Origin: Siphlonurus alternatus
Taxonomy: Eukaryota > Arthropoda > Insecta > Ephemeroptera > Siphlonuridae
DNA: 64,000 nucleotides
Direction of reading: 5' to 3'
Assembly (NCBI GenBank): GCA_949825025.1
Contig: OX463778.1
Span: 40,625,194 to 40,689,193, forward strand
Shown: positions 55,351-64,000 of the stretch, in pieces
Layout of the letters: each line of letters opens with the position of its first letter
Position numbering within the stretch: position 1 is the stretch's first letter
Translations under genes and position numbers: made by a program
The notes under the pieces: model-generated
Told to the model about the DNA's origin: nothing
The model's database searches: none
Seen by the model: only the letters and a program-made list of their open reading frames with translations

Positions 55351-55994
55351 CCGCTCATGTAAAACATAATTTGATAATGTTCAAATCTGTGCGAAACTTC
55401 CCAAAGAATAACACACATCTTTAACATTAACCGTAATACACCAGTATGGATTGATAAATATCATGGAATATGAATGGTATATTATATGTATTTTTAATTA
55501 TATCGTATAATATATTGATTTTTATATAAGTTTTATCAATATAATTTTTTTTAGTATAGCAGAAAAAGTGTCACTTTTTTTATATTGCAAAACTTTCTCT
55601 TTATATATGTAACTTTTATTTTTTACAATATTTGTAGTACTTTTATATTAATTTTTATTTAAAATTTCAAATATTTACAATATTTATTATCTAGGTTAAC
55701 ATTAAATGAAAAATAAAAACTATAATACTGAAATTATATTTGATAACATCATATCAGTATTTTTTTTTAAATGTGAAAATTAAACACAATGCGTTATAGC
55801 ACCTATCTGGCTGGAGGTTTTAGCAATTTTATATAACCGCATATATACATTGAGTTGACCAATGCAGCAGCAGTATAGAACCCGTCTGTGTATTTTGGTG
55901 GTGGTGGTGGCAACTCATATCCAATTATTTACTCCTGTAATAATATTTTACGATGTAAATAAAATACAGCAACATGGGAAAGAGGTATATCGCT

Positions 55995-55997
<3 letters not shown>
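55351..55997. other. AT-rich sequence, no gene seen
   Basis: A modest G+C patch (GTGGTGGTGGTGGC near 55898) precedes the next GA tract. Confidence 0.5.

Positions 55998-56040
<43 letters not shown>
55998..56040. repeat. (GA)n microsatellite, ~43 bp
   Basis: Uninterrupted GA repeat abutting a G+C-rich island. Confidence 0.97.
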
Positions 56041-56041
<1 letters not shown>

Positions 56042-56185
56042 AAGGTAGTACCTCAGTTCCCATTCTGCCTTCCTGTAGCCACGGGCTCCAGCAGCCACCG
56101 TGCATGCGGCGAACACACCGGAGCAAGCCTCGGGTCAATACATTTTCCGCATGTTTCAGACTAAAAACCAAACTAACTCACCTTT
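56041..56185. other. G+C-richer island beside a GA tract
   Basis: Rich in CAGCAGCCACCG and GCATGCGGCG. Frames on both strands run into the GA tract; none is credible as a protein. Possible regulatory sequence or untranslated exon. Confidence 0.3.
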
Positions 56186-56909
56186 ATAAGGAGAACTTTT
56201 TTTATTATAGCAACGATAAGAATAACTCTATAATATTCAAATTGATAAAAATAATATAATATCTAAAATATTTTATTGTTTTGATGATGCCCTTATATAT
56301 TGTATTTTATATGATTTATTGAAATTGATATCGAGATGACTATATCTATATATAATAGTAATTTATTATATTTTCATTTTTTGTTAGAAATTAATATATC
56401 ATTGATTTTTAGGAGTTATAATAAAAAAAAACAAAAAACAAAAACATAATGCAAGAGCAAGACAAACACAATTGTAACAGAATATCATGTAGTATATTTT
56501 CTTCTCTTTGTATAACGTATAAATAAAAATAGTTTCTTGAAAAAAAAAAAAAAAAAAAGAGATCTAAAATTAATTTATTAGTGCCTCTGAAAGTAATTAA
56601 TGAGTTGGTCATTTATTTATATTTTTATCTGCTATTTTAATTTAACTATAATATTTTTTTTACCATGCACACTATCTTAATTAAAATCACAAATTATCTA
56701 TATTACTTAATTTCTATAAATTTGAAGAATCAATATATGACTAATTAGATAGTAATTATTTATCTATTTGCTCTACTCGTACACACTGTGAATATCTATA
56801 GACACAACATACAAGATTAAATAGATACCTTAATTTTCACATATTACAGAATTTATATTAAATTAGTATATATATATAATATATATATATATACACAGTC
56901 AACGCTTTT
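56186..56909. other. AT-rich sequence, no gene seen
   Basis: An A-run lies at about 56540-56558 and TA repeats at 56866-56892. Confidence 0.55.
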
Positions 56910-56981
56910 GAAAATTTCCCTTTTGTAGCCCTGTGAGTATATTATGGTAGTGATTAACAAGGCTGCAAAAGGGAAATTTTC
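56910..56981. repeat. miRNA-precursor-sized hairpin, 72 nt
   Basis: The 21-nt arms at 56910-56930 and 56961-56981 pair at 20 positions, with the remaining one G-U compatible in one orientation, around a 30-nt loop. Outside, CTTT (about 56905) and AAAG (about 56987) allow a few more pairs across small bulges. This could be a pre-miRNA or a small foldback. The stem sequence is not a known conserved miRNA that I recognise. Confidence 0.5.
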
Positions 56982-57575
<594 letters not shown>

Positions 57576-58445
57576 GTAATTATAAAACGTCCAAGACTCT
57601 CAGTCTTAAAAATATAGTTATTTTTTTTTTTAGTTATTCCATCAGTATCGTAATAAAATAAATTTGACAGTAAATTATTTAATTTACTAGTTTTTGTTAT
57701 ACATTTTAATAATAATACAATATATATGTAGGGAGATTTGATTCAATTGTTAATATTATATAAATTGAATTGTTATGGTTATATACATATAGACATATTA
57801 TTATAACATGATATTTCATGCAATGAAATTATCATAAAAGGTAATGTTTTAAGTATTGTTATAATAATATATACATGGACATATAGTAATATAATAATAA
57901 ATATTTAAAAATATCCAAACAGTTGTGAGCTGTAAGCCTATCAAAAATATAAATGAATATATCATTGTTTCAATGATATAATTTTAATAAAGCAAACAAA
58001 AACATATTGTTTAAAATTGGAGATATTTTCAAACTATATATATATATATTTTAGTTCTTTATCTATATTATGTTTTTTTTTTAGACGAGTTATTACCCAA
58101 TTAGCAATGTTGTAAATATTTTTTAAGTGGCAAGAATGATTCAATGACCCTATTTACGTCATGATGACGTACGACGTACCAACAAGTAATTAAACTTGAC
58201 AAATATTTGATAAATACGGTACATCTTCAAACAAATAAAAGTAGACTTTATTTAGGTTTAAATCACCACAGCAACATTTTCTGTCTGACATGATGAACAC
58301 ACCAATCAATCGTTGCTTGCCTGCTATATGTCAACATGACAAAAACGAATTGCCATTTCTCCAAAGTAATTTAAAATGTAATGTCAAAGAGCTATATGAA
58401 CTATGAACTGAATACTTATTATAATTTATGGTATTAATATGCAAA

Positions 58446-58447
<2 letters not shown>
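57576..58447. other. AT-rich sequence, no gene seen
   Basis: The only notable site is the 17-nt palindrome TACGTCATGATGACGTA (58155-58171). Confidence 0.5.

Positions 58448-58481
<34 letters not shown>
58448..58481. repeat. (AT)n microsatellite, ~34 bp
   Basis: Uninterrupted AT repeat. Confidence 0.97.
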
Positions 58482-58483
<2 letters not shown>

Positions 58484-58632
58484 GTAACTAATAGTGTATG
58501 TATTGTATATGTGGAGGAATATATAGATTATTACTAGTAATTAAAGGCTTGGTATGCTTGATTAATTTTGTACAATGGCTATATATAGCTGTAGGGTTTC
58601 TATCAAAGCAAGTGCGGATGATTAGCAAAGCC

Positions 58633-58635
<3 letters not shown>

Positions 58636-58711
<76 letters not shown>
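58636..58711. repeat. (CT)n microsatellite, ~76 bp
   Basis: Uninterrupted CT repeat on the plus strand; the 90- and 100-codon frames crossing it are artefacts. Confidence 0.98.
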
Positions 58712-58715
<4 letters not shown>

Positions 58716-61711
58716 CATCCCTATGGTGTGCATTTTGATGCAATATCTAGACAGAGACATAAACAGAGAGATAAACAGAGAAAAAAGGAGACTGTTATAA
58801 TATCCATACTCTTATATAGTCGAATTAAAACATCGTATAAGCCTGTATAAAACAATGGATGGATTAAAATTACAATCTCAACCCTGGACATATTAAAATC
58901 CCTTCCTAACGCATACTACTGCTTTCAATTTGCTCCCTTTTTGATTCATATTATTGAAGAAAATGTAATAACATTATTCGTCCAATAGTTAATTTATATT
59001 CATTATAGTACAATTATACTTTATCATTTTTGATGTTATTTAATATTTTTGATGATAAAGATAATGAAACCTAAAATAAAAATAATGAAAACATTATATT
59101 GAATACCATATATAATTATTTTTTTGCAGGAATTTGTCAATGTTATATATAGAAACACATACTTGCGATGAAGCTATGGTTACATATATGAAAACGCCAA
59201 TAAAAGATTTTTTTTTTTAATTATTTTCTTGTTGAATCTATGAGTTATGAGGTAGATGTAGGATATAGCAGTACGATTTGATATGATATATAATTAAGTA
59301 AAATTAGGGGGATTAAATAAGAAACCGCTGTAAAAGTTGAAGTAAAAATGTCTGAATAAACCACTTCGACTCTCCTGTTTAATTTCATATACTCGTGTGT
59401 GTATGTGTGTATATATATTAATTTCACATTTCCTGCCATGTAATAGAAAATTCTACATTTTTAACCACTTCCTTTCAATAAACATGCAGGACATTAATCA
59501 AATTTTTATTATTTTATAATTATTTTGTGGATTATATAAACATTGTATTATTAGAAAGATAAAATTGTGATATTTTTTTACTTTGAATAGTGCCCAAAAT
59601 TAAACTAAAAATAGCAACAGTTTTGCTTGAAAAAAATTATGAAGAATAGACTTTTAACGTTATTTATCAACACATGAGTAGTGAAAAAAATTATTATTTC
59701 TTTGTGAGAGAAAAAGAAATAGAGAAGAAAAGGTGTTGAAAAAGATTGCCATTGATATCAAGAAAAATTGGAATGTCTTCTTCACCTCTGAGACATTTTC
59801 ATTGATTGCGGTGTTGATGAGTAATAGCTGTGTACAGCACGAACCAAAATTCGTTCACAAACCACCACCACCACGCTAGATGCTGGGAAAATAGACGTAG
59901 ATTTTACGAGACAGGCCATTATTTCGAAATTATTCATCCCCTTCCGGCACGTACCAGTTTATTACTTGAAATTACGAGTAGTACGAAGAAGAGACTGTTT
60001 TCTCCTAACGAGCAAAGCAATTGACACAATCTACAATCAACTTGAGTAAGTACAGCATGTAATGTCTGCTTGCTACAGTAAAACTGAAAGAGAGAGTATT
60101 GTCACAACTATAAATTATTGTATAAGCTGAACGTAAATAAATAAGTGCAGTCTTTTATAAATAACAGTATACTCAAATACGTTAATATTTAACAAGATTT
60201 TTACTTAGTATCTCTGGGGACAATATTTTTTTATCAAGTTATTGTAATGTGTGTTTAAAAAAAATTAAAATAAATAAGTATTGATGGAGGAAGGCCATCG
60301 CGTGGTAAAACTGACACATAGAAATATCTCTCACTTTCCCTTGTAAGGACAAATAAATTTCAATAAATGCGTTGATCCGCTTTTCTTTACTACATAAGAA
60401 TTACCATAGATATTACACGTAATAAATACTTCAATTTTACACATTTATAAAAGCAATAAATTTTAGTGTTATTGTAATAATAATGTTATAAAATTATTCC
60501 ACATGTTAAAATTGCAAAATTTTGTAATAATTCTAAGTTCAATAATTATATTTATCATCCACAGTATATAAGAAAATACAAAATAGAGCAAATAAAAAAA
60601 AAATCTAGATAATTTTTAATAGAAATCTGATCTATATGATTTATGACTTTTTGAATATTGATATTCTTTTTTATAAATACGGGGGGGATGTTTTGTATAG
60701 TGTTAAATTGTATAGAATGTTTTTGATTGTGTGGTGAGGACACTCCTTTCTGGTCAGAAGCTGACGAGAGTAAGAGGTGACACCATGAAGGGTGGTGGAC
60801 ACACCGACCAAATTCTCGGAAGGGAAGAAGGAAAGGGTCCATACCACGTATGTCACATGAAATATATTACCAGTGAGACCCTGGTCGATATTTGTCACCC
60901 CCCCCCCTTTCTCGCAGCCTGAACTCGTCTTTTATATTTTAACACAAGCAACCTATATAAAAAGCAGGCAAGCAAAATATGATATAAATATATATTATAA
61001 AAAATTAGACCATGTTTTATAATCGATCAGTAAACTATATATACTATAAAAAAAATTGTTAAATTCATATCATGTTCCTATCGCACGTCATATGGGAGAA
61101 AAGAGGAGGAGAGTTTGGTTGATATATTTATATAAAAATGTTTATATGAAAGAAAAAGTTATAAATTTTATAACTCTTATGTATATAATATATATTTAGG
61201 TATATACATAATATATACGTGTATATATATTTTTTTGTTATGAAATATAATTGAGAGAAAATTTCATGTTAGAAAATTTTTATAATAAATACAGTGACAA
61301 GGGTTATGTAAAAAAAAGTATAGAGAAAAAAACTATAAAGTTTATGTGATATTATTTTTCAACTTTATTTAGGGCACGTCGTCGTTGTATTGAAGTTTCT
61401 TATTGTCTTAACTTTGATGTTCAATGTTAGTTTATTTTTTTAATACACGGAGAATGCAGCACAAAACTGCCTCCGTTTCTTCGCTTACTCAACTCTCATA
61501 TCCTACACTCAACTTTTTGTGTGAACTTGTTTTTCAAAAAAAATCTTAACACGACTTAAATAAAATAAAAAAACTCAAAAACGCAAACTTTATCTTTAAC
61601 TTGCTATGTGATAAAAAAAAATAGTTCAAGATTTTTTATTTGATGATGATGATTTTTTAAATATAAAATGATTATGAGTAGAATGTATATTTAAATTTTA
61701 GAAGCAAATAA
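58712..61711. other. AT-rich sequence with two mixed-composition blocks
   Basis: The blocks at 59740-60060 and 60720-60960 are richer in G+C and contain 64-95-codon frames with no domain. A C10 run lies at about 60898-60907. No gene identified. Confidence 0.45.
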
Positions 61712-61834
61712 TAGGCCTGTTCGTAAACCCTGCTTGGTGTACACTTTCTACACCCAATCGACCTTATATCGCATGTACATAAGGTCGATTGGGTGCAGAA
61801 AGTGTACACCAAGCAGGGTTTACGAACAGGCCTA
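61712..61834. repeat. Near-perfect 123-bp foldback palindrome
   Basis: The 56-bp arms (61712-61767 and 61779-61834) match at 55 of 56 positions with no indels, around an 11-nt loop. They begin TAGGCCTGTTCGTAAACCCT. The arms are clearly richer in G+C than the flanks. A TA dinucleotide at each end could be the target duplication of a Tc1/mariner-type MITE, but it is also part of the palindrome. High arm identity implies recent origin or gene conversion between arms. Confidence 0.85.
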
Positions 61835-64000
61835 ATGTAAGTTAAATATGAAAATCACGCAAGTAGAAAATTCAATTTATAATATATTTGTTATTATTTC
61901 TTTTTTTTTAAGTATATAATATTCAAGACACAACCATACTTTCATAAGCTGACAGCATCTTTTTAGACGGAGCGTGACTAGAGACAACAAAAATAAATTA
62001 AATTCTTGCCACTAGTAACAACAGCGTCAAAATGGTGGTGCTGCTGCAGAAATTGTACTTTGAGAGTTATACTCTTATAAATGTTAGTGTGGTATTGCTT
62101 CAAATCATGCTCTGCACGTTGCATAATACTCAAGGAAATTCAAACATCTTGCAATAATAAAATAGGTCAAAAGGTTATTGTGCTTTCTCAACACCACGGA
62201 TTCATGAGTTTTTATATATAACAAAAATATGAAAAAAGTTTACACAATCATCTATATATTATATTGATCTGGAATATTGCGAAAATGTTTCAAACGTCAA
62301 CTAATAGTAACTTTTTTTATATAAACCTTCGAAGATTGACTTAGTAGATTTTTTTTCTTTTCAAAATCCTCTTAGCAGGGTTGTCCTTGTGTAGCTTAGT
62401 ATCGAAATGAAATAACCTCACTTTGTGGCTCGGCTGTTGATAAGAACCAAACCATTTCATCCAATTGGATTTATGTCATTTTGATAGCAAATTATTATGT
62501 AATATTAAAAGGTAATTTTATCAATAAATATAACATAAATTTGATTGGTAAGATACTAGCGTAATGTGTTAGAATAATTGGAAAGGGTTTTGCATCTATG
62601 TTGGTATTTAAATTTTCATATACCTTAAAATTTATTGATGCGTTATTTTTTTTTTTTTTTTTAAATATATTTATGGTCAATTTACTATATGATCATGTAA
62701 ATAAATAATATTTTAGTGTGATGAATGAATTAATATATAATGTTATTGTTTATTGTGTTTTTATTTTTCATTATTTATTAAAAAAATTATTGTTGTTTTT
62801 TAGCAGGCTACATGTTTAAGTATATTTTATAATTTTTATGTTTCATACAAAATTTATCAGATAAAGAGTTGTTAATACTAAAAAATAATCAAGTGTGAGT
62901 AGGAAAAGATAAATAATATTTGAAGAGGTGATAACAGTTGATGGCAAGTACTTGTAGACCTCATCACAGCGGACTGTAGCTCACACAAACTGCACCACAT
63001 AGTTGAGCGGATTTTGATGACGCTTCTCTAGCGCTAAAATTGGAGTCTCCTTAAAAAAAATCGTCTTTCTGCGGTAGCAAAAGTGAAAGGTCAAACGTTA
63101 AGTTGGACAGAAAAAAAAAAAAACAAAAAAAAAAGGTAAGTTTTAGTAGGAAAAAAAATCGTAAATAGAAAAAAAAAATCATAGAAACCACTTACATTTC
63201 TCTCTTAACTGTAAAGAGTCTAAAAATGACTATTCTCTTTATATTCTACAAGACAGATCTCAACAGTTACATCAGAATACTAAAAAAAAAAAAAAAAAAA
63301 TAAAAAAAAAATAAATAAAAATAAATAAATAAAATAAAAAGGGTCGCATTTTGTTAATTAATTAGACTACAGTATATACGCATTTAATTTAACTAGTAAC
63401 ATGTATTTAATAAGATAATTAATATAAACATATAAATTAAAAAATTAAATATATGAAAGTTTAATTAATTGTAAATAAATTTATATAATTATCCGGAAAA
63501 ATTCTATTAGGTTTTTACTAATTTAAAAAGCATTGATTCAAAGTTGCTATCTCTCTCTTCTCTACATTTTCAGTTTAACAAGAAAACTTTCACAGCAAGA
63601 CATTTTCTCTACAGAAGGCAACTTTAAAAGGAAGAAAGTTAATTTTGGCGTTGCAGAGATTTTATCTTTCCACGTTTAAACTTGGATGTAAGATATTTAC
63701 TTATAATTATTGAGAAAACTAAACTTTTTACTAACAAAATGCAGTTTTAACTTACAGCATAAAATAAATATAATCTTTCATTACAGATTATTTAACACAC
63801 AAATAAATATGGTTGTGGTTACAGATTTTATTATAATTGCATTATTAAAAATATAAAAAAATAATAACATATTTTATAATGATAAATACCGCCCTCAATG
63901 AAGAAGATTTTATTTATTATTTACGCTATTAATTATAAAAAAAATGTGCCAAAGAATAACGTTAAATTAATTTTAATATAATATATAGTTTTTATAATTA
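61835..64000. other. AT-rich sequence to the right edge, no gene seen
   Basis: Contains an A-rich/AAAT simple-sequence block (about 63282-63340) and a small G+C patch (62940-63060), with a donor-like AAG/GTAAGT near 63136 but no assignable exon. Confidence 0.5.

Overview
The window is eukaryotic, very AT-rich and almost gene-free. Long homopolymer runs, long (GA)n/(CT)n and (TA)n microsatellites, non-LTR retrotransposons, a hAT-type DNA transposon and a 5S-rRNA-derived SINE together point to an arthropod, most likely an insect with an AT-rich genome (hemipteran or hymenopteran). The host assignment is inference; no host protein gene could be recognised. Most of the 64 kb looks like intergenic or intronic DNA. 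Apart from one retrotransposon, the open reading frames seen are short and read mainly through microsatellites or low-complexity sequence. || Layout. 1-130 may hold a minus-strand promoter and first exon running off the left edge (weak). About 672-1080 is a 5S-derived SINE. 2130-2370 is a foldback repeat. 3135-5800 is a decayed, 5'-truncated LINE on the minus strand, split by a 1.7 kb hAT-type element (3634-5335) with an exact 8-bp target-site duplication. 11708-17233 (plus some 5' UTR) is the main feature: an apparently intact two-ORF non-LTR retrotransposon on the minus strand. From about 17.4 kb to the right end there is AT-rich sequence with about ten long GA/CT tracts, G+C-richer islands often beside those tracts, several foldbacks and hairpins (26366-26516, 43973-44048, 46582-46667, 56910-56981, 61712-61834) and a few possible first-exon-like splice sites. 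|| The retrotransposon is the most interesting system. ORF2 (1018 aa) is a standard APE-type endonuclease plus reverse transcriptase. ORF1 (771 aa) shows no CCHC zinc knuckle; instead it carries a macro domain closely resembling the TARG1/OARD1 class of ADP-ribosyl hydrolases, with the catalytic-type Lys and Asp both retained. That domain is followed by nine GC-rich 15-residue tandem repeats. The two ORFs overlap by 56 bp and are uninterrupted, so the copy is young or under selection. The inference is that this element carries its own ADP-ribose eraser, possibly to act on host ADP-ribosylation of its RNA, cDNA or proteins during retrotransposition.
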